Source: Emydura subglobosa
Taxonomy: Eukaryota > Chordata > Testudines > Chelidae
Reading direction: 5' to 3'
Assembly: GCA_007922225.1 (NCBI GenBank)
Contig: ML679946.1
Span: 94,184,759 to 94,248,758 of the forward strand
Length of the DNA stretch: 64,000 nt
Shown here piece by piece: positions 52,991 through 64,000 of this stretch. Position 1 is the first letter of the stretch; the number at the start of each line of letters is the position of its first letter. The notes below the pieces were generated by a model. The model saw only the letters and a program-made list of their open reading frames with translations, was not told where the DNA came from and did not search any database. A program made the translations under genes and the position numbers.

Positions 52991-54059
52991 TAATCGGAAT
53001 GGAAGTATGGTACCACATTGGTATGTATCCAAGACAGCCACTGTGATATATATTTTTATTTTTGAACCAGTAGCACCCTCGGTAATTATTACCAGGTAAA
53101 TTTACTAACTTGAATCCCTATTACTACTTATGTGGATTGGATTTATACCTAAGAACCCAACCTGAGATCTGGACCTCCAGGAAACGGACTGTCTCTCATT
53201 CTAAGTTTGTACCTTAAGAGCTTACAACTTGATCAGTCAAGACAGACCTGGCTGGGAGAAGGGGGTAGAGCACACATGCACAGAGATCAATGGGAAGGTT
53301 TGCAAATGTCATGCTAGGGGCATGCGTGTTTTTAGCTGGCTTTAAATTTTGGGGGTGGGCTTGTGCTGCAAAGGGCCAAACAAAGAGAAAATAAAGGGAA
53401 GGATATGGAAAAGCGGATCACCCATGGTAAATGGGGTGAGGCTGAAGAAAGACTGTGAGCCAATCAGCAAAGGAAAAAGAATGTCCACAATAAAAACCAG
53501 TCAGACACAGAGTCTAAGGTCCTGCTGGAGCTGCTCCTCTCAGCAGGTTCTTTTGTCTCTGGGTGTACCTGGCTGGGGCTGCATGGGTCATGATGCTCCC
53601 AGAGCAGAGGAGTCTTCCCTGGCACAGGTCTCTGTCTGGGGGTGCTGGTGAGAAGGGGTAACCCTCTCTTGGTCTCAGATCTCCACTCCTCCCCTCATGG
53701 TATGGCTGCATTTCTCTGCTTCAGATATCCTATATCTAGCATCGAAGCAGGGATGTATGCCAACAGAAACCAGACATTTAAAAGGTTTTTCTGTGTAACT
53801 ATAATGGCCACTTACCACTAAAGCTATTCACCACACATCAATACTAACAAAATATTTGCATGGGTTTTTTAAGTGCCATAGCCCACCCTTACATGCTCTG
53901 CAGAGACAGCTGGTCTCTGGGTCTCTCTCCCAAATGCTGCAGGCAATGGGCAGAAATCACAGCCTAATTTTTTTTTTTAATTAAAGGAGAGGATAGGAGT
54001 TGGCCAATGTGTTTAAAAAAGCAGAGTTATCAAATCCAAGTTATTTTTAATAATGTGAA
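52991..54059. other. Unassigned stretch
   Basis: 53270-53730 is somewhat GC-richer with GCTGGAGCTGCTCCTCTCAG and may be an LTR-like fragment, but nothing is diagnostic. The 100-codon frame at 53349 has no domain. Confidence 0.4.
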
Positions 54060-54150
54060 CAGGCCTGATTCTCCACTCCCGTACACCAGTGTAATTCCTT
54101 TAATTTCATGGGTGTCACACAAATGTAACAGAACTAAAAATTGGGCCCAA
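54060..54150. repeat. Palindromic repeat, AAGTCAATGGA family
   Basis: GGCCTGATTCTCCACTCCCG, TACACCAGTGTAATTCC and ACTAAAAATTGGGCCC form the outer arms. The core is decayed to TTTCATGGGTG. Confidence 0.55.
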
Positions 54151-54309
54151 TGTATTTAACAATGTTACAGCACCCACAGGAAGTCTGTAAGCACAGACTG
54201 ATGATATGACTAACGTTACATTGTGACACTCTTTGCTTTAGTTCCCACCTCTACTTTGTTATAATTTGTTAAGCACAAACAACTTGCTTGGCGATGTACA
54301 ATGCCCCAA

Positions 54310-54425
54310 AATAACAATAGCTCCTGGGGCAAGCTGTTTCACCTCTGTGCTTCTGTTTTCCCCTCCCGCCCTTCATCTGTCATGTCTATTTAGACTGTGA
54401 GTTCCTGGGAGCACTTACTGTTACA
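54310..54425 (+). mobile_element. MIR/CORE-SINE 3' part
   Basis: GGCAAGCTGTTTCACCTCTG, TGCTTCTGTTTTCCCC, CATCTGTCATGTCTATTTAG and ACTGTGAGTTCCTGGGAGC are the middle and tail of a MIR; the tRNA head is missing. Confidence 0.7.
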
Positions 54426-54429
54426 GTTG

Positions 54430-54912
54430 GTCAAAAATAAATTTTTTTTTTGTTCTGTGGAAAATCTTGGGGCTTTTTTAATGGAAAAACAAATACTAAA
54501 AAATGAAATCTTCCAATAGGGAGATGCTGCCTCATGTGCTTTGTGGTTCGGGTTTCTCATGTGCCCAGTCTCTTCTACAGATCAGGCTCCCTGGTCAGAC
54601 TACATATTCCATAATGCTCCATTGTTTATCTTCTTGCATCGTGGGAGCCCCTGGTCATGATGCATCATGAGAAATGTAGTCTGACTGGGAACCCACGCGA
54701 TAGAGTAGAAAGGGGGCAGGAGGCATTCATACTACAACTCCCACAAGCCAGTTAGGATTTCTGACTTGAAATATTTCAGATTGGGGCTTTTTTTTTTTTT
54801 TTGCAAAATCAAAAATTTTCATGGAAAGTAGACACACTTCATGAAAAAATTAGTTTTAGCTGAAAATCCAATTTTTCAACAAAAAATGTTGGAACATTTT
54901 TAGCCAGTCCTA
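54430..54912. repeat. Composite repeat: AT-rich arms around a CTACATTTCTCATGATGCA palindrome
   Basis: The AT-rich left arm (54430-54515) and right arm (54765-54912, ending CATTTTTAGCCAGTCC) surround a palindrome: GACTACATATTCCATAATGC (54598) faces ATGCATCATGAGAAATGTAG (54659), and CTCATGTGCTTTGTGG at left faces TACTACAACTCCCACAAGCC at right. It has the same architecture as 7905-8350. Probably an element inserted inside an AGAGCTGG-family repeat, or one larger element. Confidence 0.6.
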
Positions 54913-55314
54913 CTTCCTGTGTGTTTTGTATGGTGATAGCACAATGTGTCTCCATTCTCAGCTGAGTCTGTAGGTGCTACTGCGTCTTAATAATAGTAAT
55001 AAAGACAAACTCAGAGAAGAGAGGAGGCACAGTGAATACTAGAGGTGAGAATGGCTTAAGTCTGGTTCACCACAGGCACAGAGTCTATCTGTATCCCTGA
55101 CATTCTAGGACCAGAACTGCAGCGGGGTGGGGTGTTTGTGAATTACTTGTATTTTAAATTCCAAATTTACTTTTTGTGTTTTTTGGTTTTGTTTTTTTAA
55201 TCGACTTCAGTGTAGAGAAGGCAGTGGATTGTCCTTTCCTGTGGCTATCCGGTGAAGTTAGCTGTGTTTGAAAATCCCACTAGGCTCTTGTCTGTGTCTT
55301 TAGATGTCTAAATA
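54913..55314. other. Unassigned stretch
   Basis: No gene or recognised repeat. A T-rich patch lies at 55172-55200. Confidence 0.45.
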
Positions 55315-55442
55315 CCTTTAAAAATCTGTCCTATAGAGGTGAAGTGACTTTCCTAAGATCACACAGCAGGTCAAGAGTTAGAACCCAAGTCTTCCAACTC
55401 CCTGACCAAGGCCCTAGCCACTAGACCACACTGTATCCAATA
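55315..55442 (-). mobile_element. MIR/CORE-SINE 5' part
   Basis: The minus strand reads GGATACAGTGTGGTCTAGTG (55438-55419), CTAGGGCCTTGGTCAGGG, CTTGGGTTCTAACTCTTGAC, TGCTGTGTGATCTTAGG and AAAGTCACTTCACC: the tRNA-like head and CORE region, well preserved. Confidence 0.82.
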
Positions 55443-56639
55443 TAATTTTATATTGTACTTCCTTCTGCATCTTTTTTAACGTCATCACAATGACTTATTA
55501 CAGATTTTTATTTAAAGATCTACTCTAGTTCAAAAGGAATTATTCTGGGGATGTTCTATGCCCTGTGCTGTACAGGAGGTCAGATGAGAGAACATAATGG
55601 TCCCCAATGGCTTTGGAATCTATGCATCTGTATCTTTTCCCCACCATGCAACAAAAACCCATGTAATGAAATAAATATCTTCTCTGTGCTACATGCAGGA
55701 AATGTTCGCTGCTGCTGCTGCAAAGGCTACACCTGGTATTTACATTAATAGGGAGATTTCAGTGTCTAGGACTTTAAATCCGGCTCCTTTGACTAAATCC
55801 ACTAAACATTTGAGTAAAATAAAATATTTCTTTAGGCACATACATTTCATGAACCATCTTTTTTTTTTTTTTTTTCCCCCTTTGAAATGCTGGATTTGGA
55901 GGAGTAATATTGACACTGGGTTTGGTTTGTTTCTTGGCACTAAGGTAGTTTTTGCTTTTCTGAATGAACAGCTATTCTGTTTCCATGCTGCTTTGTTAGC
56001 TGCATGGATGATTCTAAACTTATGAAACTGAAATATCTGTAACTTAAGAATGGGTTGTCATGGAGAGAATCATGATTTCATTAATAATAAAAGCTCTGTG
56101 AAGTCACTCAAATGGTTCTGAACCTGGCAAAGATTTCTTAGGGAGAAAGTAAATACAAACACAGGCCCAAATCCTTACTAAGTCAACACTTCCTTTGAAG
56201 TCTATGGAAATGTTGCTTGAGTGAGGATTTGGTAAATACTGAGGGCCAGATCATGATTTACATAGCAAGGGATTTCCCTATTCATGGACCTCATCCCTTC
56301 CACACAAAGAGGAAGGAGGATATTGCTGATTATAAGAGTGCTCTACAGAAGAGATGTCTGTTATATATGTAAATAGTTAAGCGATAAGGAGCCACTAGAT
56401 GGCAATCAAGAATATGCACCATTGTTCCTTGGTTTTGTACTATCTGTAAAACTTCTGGTTGCAGTGCACTAGAGATGGCTTTCTCTGTGCAGCTCTTAAC
56501 ATAAGGTCAGCCCCAAAAAGTTTTTAGTAATTTAAGTCTTCATTGTTGGCTGTCTGGAGACACAAGCACCTCCCTTATCCCATCCTACCTACTTCCTGGC
56601 AACTTCTGTAACAAGAACAGGATGCATACCTGGGGGGAG
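55443..56639. other. Unassigned stretch; long poly-T at 55859-55875
   Basis: No gene; the 110-codon frame at 55693 has no domain. A T17 run followed by C5 is at 55859-55880. A small palindromic repeat fragment (GGCCCAAATCCTTACTAAGT, GAGTGAGGATTTGG) lies at 56164-56232. Confidence 0.45.
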
Positions 56640-56820
56640 GCCAGACTTTTAAATATCACCAGGTTGTCTTAAAAATCAAGATTTTTTTAAATCTTAAATT
56701 TGGGGTTTTTTTATTTGCTTTCTGGTGTTTGAGCCTTAAAGGTGCACTTGAGTCACATTATCAAGTTTTTCTCTGCAACCACAAGGACTAGAAAGTTCCT
56801 GAAAGAAAGCAAACCGAGAG
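56640..56820 (+). repeat. Interspersed repeat, third copy of the AAATCATGAG family
   Basis: ACTTTTAAATATCACCAGG, AAAAATCAAGATTTTTTTAA, TTTATTTGCTTTCTGGTGTT, GAGCCTTAAAGGTGC, CAACCACAAGGACTAGAAAG. It runs collinear with 18595-18790. Confidence 0.6.
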
Positions 56821-57240
56821 AGTTGTAAACGTGCCTCCAAGAGCTGGGGCTTCAAGGAAAACACCAAAATTGCAAAGCGTGTGATACAATTATGAGAGAT
56901 GACACAACTGCTGGAGGATGGGCAGGTGGAGGGTAAGGAAATGCATCTTCTCCCAGATAAAGTGATGTAGGCAACCTGAACTTGAGGGGCCTCAGAACTT
57001 AACTTGGGAGCTTTACAGTTGAGAAGATCCTGGGAGACTACAACTCCCATGATGCTTTGGAGAAAAGGGAGAGAGACTTTTTCCCTTCTAGGGAGTCAGA
57101 AAAAAGCATATGTGGACTCCATTTCTGGGGTTGAGCGTGGCCAAGGCTGGAAGTTGCTGCTGACTGCTGCTGGGGTCCTGAAGCTGCTGCTGAAAGCCTG
57201 CTGGAATTTTGATTGAGCAGGGAGCTTCGGGCATTGCCCA
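56821..57240. other. Unassigned stretch with ACTACAACTCCCATGATGC and CTG-rich words
   Basis: GGGAGACTACAACTCCCATG (57031) echoes the palindromic repeats at 7921 and 54598. 57150-57200 is rich in GCTGCTG. Opposing frames up to 154 codons here have low complexity and no domain. Confidence 0.4.
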
Positions 57241-57280
57241 AGCCAGGGCAGGGACTGAGAAGCCAGGGCAGGGACTGAAC
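57241..57280. repeat. 20-bp tandem duplication
   Basis: AGCCAGGGCAGGGACTGAGA and AGCCAGGGCAGGGACTGAAC lie head to tail and differ only in the last two bases. Confidence 0.93.
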
Positions 57281-59489
57281 CTGGATCTGACTGAGGTGGG
57301 CCTGCAGTGAAGGTGGTGTGAGAGCCCCTTCTCCCCCCTTTGTTTTGGAGAAGGGCTTGTAAAGGAAGGGGCACAGCAGACAGACTTAGACTGGGCCTGA
57401 GAAGAGGCAGAGAGAGAGTCTCTTTGAGCCAGGGCCAGGATTGCTGACATTTGATTGGGCCAACTCAAATCTCCAGCTTGATACCTTGACTGAACTGGTA
57501 CACTGAACCAACAGAGAGCTGTCTCCTTCTTCAGATCTGCAATCACGCCCACGCAAACAAGGGGTTAGGGCTCTGAACTCTAGGGGAGTGCACACTCCGG
57601 AGGTGGGGTAAAAAGTGGCAGTGTAAATGCCAGTAGACAAGTTTAATTTATTACTGTATACTATATTTATTAATTGATTTATTCAACAGCCCCTATGGAT
57701 TTAAAATAGTAGTGATACTTAATTTGTCTGTTATGCCATATTTCCTTAGTTTGTTGAGTAAAGGTGTGTTAACTTTAATTGAAGTATATTGGATGTTTAG
57801 TTTGTATAATTGGTATTTTGGAGTTAGACCCACGCCAGAGATCATTACAATTATTAGGCTAGGTTTAGTCCTGGGGAAGCTCCTAAGACACGCTATTGAG
57901 TGTGTGCTGGGGCCAGCCAGATAGAGGCACCGCCAATTTTAAATTCCTTTAGGAGTAAAGGGACTGCAGCAGAGGGCTGGATAGAGGATTCCCACCTATC
58001 CTACATCATCACTGGGATACTCAGGATCTCTTTTGTTGTTAGCAACCTTAGGCGCCCATGCACACAGGTGAGTGTTGCCTGCTTCCATGTAACCCAGAGG
58101 AAAAAGGGGTTACAGTAATGTAGGCTAGCCGTGATACTGTGGTGATAAACAGTACGCCAAAGAAGTACTCTATGCAGTGGCTTCAAGGCCCTTATTATCT
58201 GTTCCTAATTGAGCATTGCTACCTTCTAGTAACATTTTCCCAGCATTCCTTTTTGGAGCTGGCCCTTTAAATTTGGGAGAGTCAACCCCAGCCCTATAGT
58301 GGCCATTTTGCCATTGCCATCCTCTTTTTTTCTATCTGACAAATAAATGCCTCCCATTCTCACATTGAGGTTACTTAACCTTTGGAGCAGGGCCCTTTCA
58401 TGGCTGAGAATCTGCCTTTAAGGTGGCCCTAAAGGCTCTGGTAGTATGCTTTTATTGCAGAAAAGCTGCCAGGGACAAGGGCTGGGTGCCACGAAACATC
58501 AGGGACTGAGGTGGCTTTGGGGCCAGACCATGAGCTCTTTCTGTGGGGTCAAAAACCCAGCAGCTCTCCCCATCCAGCTGCAAACTGAAAGTCCTAGAGA
58601 AAAATTCCATAATGGGGAGTTTTAGGGGAATTCTCCTCTGCTTTTACTCCCTCCCCATTGAGTTTTAACATGTGTGTGGTGGGGGAGAGAATGGTCCTTT
58701 CCTCTGTAAAGAAACAAGCTAATGTTTTCATTCATAATCAGCAATAAAACATGATTCATGGTGGAGGAGGGGGAATCCTGAACTGAAGCTAGAAATCTTT
58801 AATGTATTGTAGGAATGGAAAATCTCTGACAAATCTGGGTCATCCTGCTGGTAATGATAGGAGAAGTTGCTGATGAAGGTGGTGATAAAGGCTCCACCAG
58901 ATTATACTTTTATGAGACTATATGATGCGATTTTAAAATGCTGGTTTTGTATGATCTTATGTAAAAGCAAAATAAATCTGAATCAAGGATCACTTGTGTC
59001 ATATTACAGAATCCTTCAATTTCATGCTCCTAATTTTGCTATTGAAAAGCTCGGTGTGTAATGCTGTGTTCTCATGCTGTTACAAATGCATTCTAATAGC
59101 TTTTTAGGTTTTACTGCACTGCAGTCTGAACTCTCCTTCTGCCTGTAGGTCTATGTCTGTTCAGTAACAAAAACAAAACAGGCCCCTCCTCCCACATCCC
59201 CCAAACTCAACCAACACCATTTGACACTTGCATTGCAACAGAATTTCATTCAAAGAAAAAGACAGCACATATGACTGGATGTCATTTCCTCATATCATTG
59301 TGGGAGTCTAATGCACCAGTGCCCCCAGTTTAAGTAATGTGTGTTGGAAAGATGAACTAGAACAAATCGACCCACGTACTTGAATGACACACTGCAATAT
59401 TGGTGTAGTCGTCAGTTCATTTGCAAAAATAAAATACAATAAAATAAAAAAGGTGGTAGGCTTTATGTGTATATTGTGCACATGCAGAA

Positions 59490-59490
<1 letters not shown>

Positions 59491-59524
<34 letters not shown>
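59491..59524 (+). repeat. (CA)n microsatellite
   Basis: (CA)11 at 59491-59512, then TATA and (CA)6 to 59524. Long enough to be polymorphic; its opposite strand gives a spurious VCVCVCV reading frame. Confidence 0.95.
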
Positions 59525-60197
59525 AACAAGTTCTTGTGTAGCTCAAAGACATTGATTTATATGTTCCAAAACAATTCCTTTGTATTTAATTTCCTTGTGT
59601 TGGGAGCATTTTTTTAACTAAAAGACAAACAATTAATAGAAAAATCTTTTGAACACTCCTGTTTATCCTTTCCCATCTCTTCTGTGTCCTGTGTCAGTCT
59701 GCATTGTTCTCATCATTCTCAGTCTGAGCTGGCTCAAGTGTAAGTGAGAGCAGAATTTTATCCATAGCGTCTCACACACACCCAACTGATGCACAAAGCT
59801 CTATACTACATTACCAGTAATTAGCCTCCACAACAGACTCACTATTCTATGTTAATGTGAAATTTTCACAAATTAAGACCAGACTTTGATCCTGTGAGCC
59901 CTATATGGTGGCCACCTATCTGAGCATCATTACTTATGCTGTACTAGAGCGAAATGCTATCAAATGCTTTTGGGACATGTAACACAAATGAGGGCTATAG
60001 GTGCAAAATAAGTCTTATGCTTGGTGGATTAGAATGACTGCAGAGTTTTTATAGAGGAAAGTGTATTGGGCTGCAGTCTTGCTCGAGGCACAGTTAGTCA
60101 AACAGCTAAAACTGTTGGTTCTAGGATTTTATTAAATTCCCCAAAGGTTTTCAACTCAATATTCATTACTAGCTGTCTTTATGCAAGAATTTTTTTT

Positions 60198-60218
60198 GAG
60201 AGAGAGAGAGAGAGAGAG
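60198..60218 (+). repeat. (GA)n microsatellite
   Basis: An uninterrupted GA run of about 10 units after T9, continuing into purine-rich GGAAAAAGGGAAA. Confidence 0.92.
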
Positions 60219-60687
60219 GAAAAAGGGAAATAAAAGATGCATTTTTAAAAGGCTTGAACGGCTAGGTTAAAATATTAGAATAATTCAAGTTGCTGAACAG
60301 GAGCTCTTAGAGAAGAGAAAGGATGGACTTGTAGTTGAGGAATTGGATTTGGGTTCTGCATCTATTTTGGGTTCAATCTTTGGCTTTGCCACAGCCTTCT
60401 TATACGCTCGTGAGTAGTCATTGTACGGGGAGTAGGTTAATGGATAATAAAGGACTTGGGTTTCACTGATATCTGAAAGACTGTCTTCCTTCCCACTGGG
60501 TGGAGTATGGCTATGGAGCACGAGCAAGATCCTTGGCCCCTTTAAAGCGACTTAGGTAAATGGTCATTTAAAGCTGCCATGAAAAATAGTATTTGCTAAA
60601 GAAAACTCTGGATTTTCTATCTAATAATTGTCGATTCATAACCTTACAGTTAGGAAGTATTGTGGACCCTGCTGTGTAACATAAAAA

Positions 60688-60925
60688 TGTAGACTCATAG
60701 ACTTTAAGGTCAGAAGGGACCAATATGATCATCTAGTCTGACCTCCTACACAATGCAGGCCCCAGAACTTCACCCACGCACTCCTGTAATAGACCCCTGA
60801 CCTATGACTGAGTTATTGAAGTCCACAAATCATGGTTTAAAGCCTTCAAGGTACAGCGAATCCACCAGCAAGTGACCCGTGCCCTGTGCTATAGAGGAAG
60901 GTGAAAAATCCATGGGGCCATGTAA
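60688..60925 (-). mobile_element. CR1 LINE 3' UTR fragment
   Basis: The minus strand reads CCTTCAAGGCTTTAAACCAT, CTATTACAGGAGTGCGTGG, GGCCTGCATTGTGTAGGAGG, TCAGACTAGATGATCATATT, GGTCCCTTCTGACCTTAAAG, TCTATGAGTCT at the end. It matches the CR1 subfamily seen at 44935; no coding part remains. Confidence 0.82.
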
Positions 60926-61199
60926 TGGGGTTAAGAGCAACACAGACCTTTTTGTCACTGAAACCTATTCAATGAGATAGGAACAACATTACTCTCCATT
61001 GAATAACATAGCAGAGCTTGTAGAATATACATCCTGCCTAATGGTAAATTCTAAATCTTAAAACTCTCATGAGCTGTACTGCCCACAGAAAATGCAATAA
61101 CAGTTAGGCAGCTGCTATGCTGTGACTGGTGCTTATCACATTGATAAGAATCTACCTTAAGCTCCTAACGTATGTTTGATATACATACTTGTTCATCTA

Positions 61200-61540
61200 T
61201 TTTAGGTACTTATACAGCTCCCATTACCACAGTATCTGGCCACCTCACAGAACCCCAGTGAGATAGAGAAGTGCAATTATCCCAGTTTTCCTGAGGCACA
61301 GTGCAATGGATCCATGAGTGTGGGTGTGAGACCTGGGTTCAGAAACTGCAAACTCAGTGTGAGTACTCTGGGTGGATGCTCAAGCATGGGTTTACAAACA
61401 CTGGGCTCAAGTCCCATAGACCTGGGTTTATACTGTAGGACGGAGCTGCCCAAGGTCACACAGAAAGCTTGAGGCAGAGCAGGAACTTGAACCCAGGTCT
61501 CCACGCTCCTTGAGTAGTGATCTAGACATCTGATCATCCC
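61200..61540 (-). mobile_element. MIR/CORE-SINE split by a palindromic insertion
   Basis: The minus-strand head (AGATGTCTAGATCACTACTC, TGGAGACCTGGGTTCAAGTT, CTGTGTGACCTTGGGCAGC; 61530-61445) and body/tail (CTGTGCCTCAGGAAAACTGG, AATTGCACTTCTCTATCTC, GAGGTGGCCAGATACTGTGG; 61300-61225) are separated by 141 bp of unrelated sequence. Confidence 0.75.
61301..61441. mobile_element. Palindromic MITE-like insertion inside a MIR
   Basis: GTGTGAGACCTGGGTTCAGA at left faces CCCATAGACCTGGGTTTATA at right, with GGATGCTCAAGCATGGG near the middle. It interrupts the MIR exactly between CTGAGGCACA and CGGAGCTGCCC. Terminal inversion is weak. Confidence 0.5.
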
Positions 61541-61559
61541 TCCCATCTTGTGTACATAT

Positions 61560-61675
61560 GCAAAACTCCTCAGCGCAGAGGCCAGCTGTGTGTTGTTTGT
61601 TTGTACAATGTCTTGCCTGTGGGGCCAGGACCTCTAGGTGTTACCATAATACAGATAAATAATAATAATATAGAG
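61560..61675 (+). repeat. L2/L3-like LINE 3' tail
   Basis: CGCAGAGGCCAGCTGTGTG, TTGTTTGTACAATGTCTTGC, GGGGCCAGGACCTCTAGGTG, TTACCATAATACAGATAAAT, AATAATAATA. Collinear with 30105-30262. Confidence 0.68.
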
Positions 61676-61766
61676 GAAGGCAGCAACCTATGTTTGGCAG
61701 TGTCTGAACATTTGTAGATAGCCTTTGACATCTGAACAGAGCTATTCTTTCCTGTGAGTGAGAAAA

Positions 61767-63690
61767 CATAGAATCATAGACGTGTAGGACTGGAAGGAAC
61801 CTCGAGAGGTCTTCTAGTCCAGTCCCCTGAATTCAAGGCAGGACTAAGCATTATCTAGACCATCACTGACAGGTGTTTGTCTAACCAGCTCTTAAAAATC
61901 CCCGATGACTGAGATTCCACAACCTCCCTAGGCAATTTATTCCCGTGCTTAACTATCCTCACAGTTAGGAAGCTTTTCCTAATGTCCAACCTAACCTGCC
62001 TTTGCTGTAATTTAAAGCCATTGCTTTTTGTCCTATTCTCACAGATTAAAGAGAACATTTTTTCTCCCTCCTTGTAACAACCTTTTATGTACTTGAAAAC
62101 TGTTATCATGTCCCCCCTCAGTCTTCTCTTCTCCTTACCAAAAAACCCCATTTTTTCAATCTTTCCTCATAAGCCATGTTTTCTGGACCTTTAATCATTT
62201 TTGTTGCTCTTCTCTGGACTTTCTCCAATTTGTCCCCATCTTTCTTGAAATGGGGCTCCCGAAACTGGACACAATACTCCAGCTGAGGCCTAATCAGTGC
62301 AAAGTAGGGCAGAAGAATTATTTCTTGTGTCTTGCTTGCAACACTCCTGGTAATACAACAAAGAATGATTGTTTGCTTTTTTTGCAACTGTTACACTGTT
62401 GACTCTTCTTTAGCCTGTGATCCACTATGATCCTCAGATTCCTTTCCTCCGTACTCCTTCCTAGGCAGTCATTTCCCATTTTGTATGGGTGCAACTGATT
62501 GTTCCTTCCTAAGTGGAGTACTTTGCATTTGTCCTTATTAAATTTCATCCTATTTACTTCAGCCCATTTCTCCAGTTTGTCCAGATCATTTTGAGTTTTA
62601 ATCCTATCCTCCAAAGCACTTGCAACCCCTCCCAGCTTGGTATCATCTGCAAACTTTATAAGTGTACTCTCTATGCCGTTTTCTAAATCATTGATGAAGA
62701 TATTGAACAGAACTGGACTCAGAACTGATCCCGTGGGACCCCACTCAATATGCTTTTCCAGTGAACCACTGATAAGTACTCTCTGCTAACAGTTTTTCAA
62801 CCAATTACTCACTCAAGTTACAGTAGTTCCATTTAGGTTGTATTTCCCTAGTTTGTTTATGAGAAGGTCATGTGAGACAGTATCAAGAGCCTTACTAATG
62901 TCAAGATATATCACATCTACTGCTTCCCCTCTAATGACAAGGCTTGTTACCTTGTCAAAGAAAGCTATTATGTGGGTTCGACATGATTTGTTCTTGACAC
63001 ATCCACGCTGACTTATCACCTTCTTATCTTTTAGGTGTTTACAAACTGATTGCTTAATTATTTGCTCCATTATCTTTCTGGGTACTGAAGTTAAGCTGAC
63101 TGGTCTGTGATTCCCCAGGTTGTCCTTATTCCCCTTTTCATAGACTGGCACTATGTTTACCATTTTCCAGTGCTCTGGAAGTGCTCTCATCTTCCATAAC
63201 TTTTCAAATATAATTGCTAATGGCTCAGATATTTCCTCAGTCAGGTCCTTGAGTATTTTAGGATGTATTTCATCAGGCCCTGGTAACTTGAAGAAATCTA
63301 ACTTGTCTAAGTAATTTTTAACTTGTTCTTTCCCTATTTTAGCCTCTGATCCTACCTCATTTTCACTGGCATTCATTAAGTCTAGTCACTACTAAACTTT
63401 TTGGTTAAAAACTGAAACAAAAAGTACTTTAGCACTTCTGCCATTTTCATGTTTTCTTTTATTGTTTTTCCCACCTCAGCGAGTAACGGGCCTACTCTGT
63501 CGTTGGTCTTCCTCTTGCTTCTAATGCATTTGGAGAATGTTTTTATTTGACCTTTTCTGTCTCTAGCTAGTTTTATTTCGTTTTGTTCTGCCATATAGCA
63601 AATAACTTTGCATGGCTCCTCTTTGCAGCTTGGGCCATTTCTGTTAACTGCACTAAAAAGCCTGTCCATTTATTGAAATCTTATCTTTCC
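61767..63690 (-). mobile_element. CR1 LINE, long but frameshifted
   Basis: A minus-strand CR1 that covers from the pre-RT region to the 3' end. It finishes with ATTCTATG at 61774-61767 after a 3' UTR containing CCTTGAATTCAGGGGACTGG. Compared with the copy at 5330 it is a different, older subfamily with at least three frameshifts and stops. The 5' boundary near 63690 is approximate. Confidence 0.92.
61855..63669 (-). pseudogene. CR1 ORF2 C-terminal half, broken reverse transcriptase
   Basis: Reading down from 63669: a pre-RT region (EIKLARDRKGQIKTF, RKTNDRVGPLL), a stop near 63380, then a 188-codon frame (63376-62813) with [30 protein letters not shown] and motif [15 protein letters not shown], in which the usual AFD is ALD. 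Stops follow, with motif B ([19 protein letters not shown], about 62735-62679) and catalytic FADD (62653-62642) outside long frames. Then there are three overlapping frames (62614-62318, 62387-62118, 62151-61855) with KFNKDKCKVLHLGR, ALIRPQLEYCVQF and RRLRGDMITVFKY. The domain order is the same as in the intact copy at 5353. Dead element, same function in life. Confidence 0.9.
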
Positions 63691-63869
63691 CAGTTTGACA
63701 TATTTTATAGAGAAGTTTGGAAATGAGCATCTTCAGGTTGTTCTTTTTTTAATATTTATAACCACCGCCATTCTCCCTCAAATCTCTTCAGCATCTTTTA
63801 AGTAATAATAAGACAGTAGATAGCAGCTGATCATTAACTGGAAGTTTCAAAGTTAGGATTTACACACCC

Positions 63870-63902
63870 GGGGGAGGGAGGGAGGAGAGGAGAAGGGGAG
63901 AA
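63870..63902 (+). repeat. Homopurine tract with G-runs
   Basis: GGGGGAGGGAGGGAGGAGAG, then GAGAAGGGGAGAA: 33 uninterrupted purines with four runs of three or more G. It has potential for G-quadruplex or triplex DNA. It sits at the window edge, so its context is unknown. Confidence 0.8.
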
Positions 63903-64000
63903 TCCAGTTTAAGATCTTGGATCCTGATTACTTTCCTCACAGAGAGAAAAAGAAGGAAGGAAAGGCTGATGGAGGATGAAAAACAAAGAAAATTAGAATA

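Larger units (their letters stand above)
57281..60687. other. Unassigned stretch
   Basis: The largest block without an identified repeat. 57281-57600 is GC-rich and could be the end of an LTR-like element. The rest is AT-rich with short frames, a CA repeat and a GA repeat (listed separately). No exon with splice signals and conserved-looking frame was found. Confidence 0.4.

Noticed and set aside
57088..57552. 154-codon minus-strand open frame rich in Gln and Ser
   Set aside because: It crosses a 20-bp tandem duplication and CTG-rich sequence. Low complexity, no domain, no splice context.

Overview
This window reads as intergenic or deep-intronic DNA from an amniote, most likely a turtle. 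That placement is inference from the repeat content. There are many CR1 LINE copies, two of which end in the CR1 octamer ATTCTATG. There are MIR/CORE-type SINEs, a Ty3/Gypsy remnant, a Penelope-like element with a GIY-YIG domain, a retroviral solo LTR, and many small inverted-repeat DNA elements whose ends read like GTCTACACT. A crocodilian cannot be excluded by eye. I found no convincing host exon, tRNA, rRNA, CpG-island promoter, operon or CRISPR array. Nearly every long open frame is either part of a retroelement or chance.

Layout. 0.26-2.4 kb: minus-strand Ty3/Gypsy remnant in which gag runs directly into reverse transcriptase. 5.33-7.58 kb: the best-preserved element, a 5'-truncated plus-strand CR1 with a 710-codon frame broken by one TGA. 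7.9-12 kb: palindromic and AT-rich repeats and a cluster of GTCTACACT-type MITEs. 13-20 kb: an LTR-like block, MITEs, and a MIR split by a younger MITE. 20.17 kb: the intact C-terminal tail of another LINE. 22.7-30.3 kb: MIRs, a CR1 tail, more MITEs, and a 1.46-kb element with 16-bp terminal inverted repeats (TIRs). 32.9-36.3 kb: CR1 and MIR fragments and an unexplained cysteine-rich frame. 37.1-38.07 kb: a GC-rich element with a 14-bp perfect terminal inversion and three internal tandem duplications. 38.5-39.3 kb: Penelope-like C-terminus followed by a hammerhead-ribozyme-like hairpin; the same tail recurs alone and inverted at 41.9 kb. 41.99-43.12 kb: ERV-type solo LTR with TATA and AATAAA signals, followed by a second LTR-like block. 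44.9-55.4 kb: CR1, MIR and MITE fragments. 55.4-60.7 kb: mostly unassigned, with microsatellites. 60.7-63.7 kb: CR1 tails and a long, frameshifted minus-strand CR1.

The protein-coding pieces are all copies of selfish elements: endonuclease/RT of CR1, gag and RT-RNase H of Gypsy, GIY-YIG of the Penelope-like element. The window is mainly useful as a record of insertion order. The CR1 at 5.3 kb looks young; the MIRs are old and carry later insertions. Repeat families were recognised by eye and from general knowledge, without a library search, so element boundaries are approximate to tens of bases unless stated.
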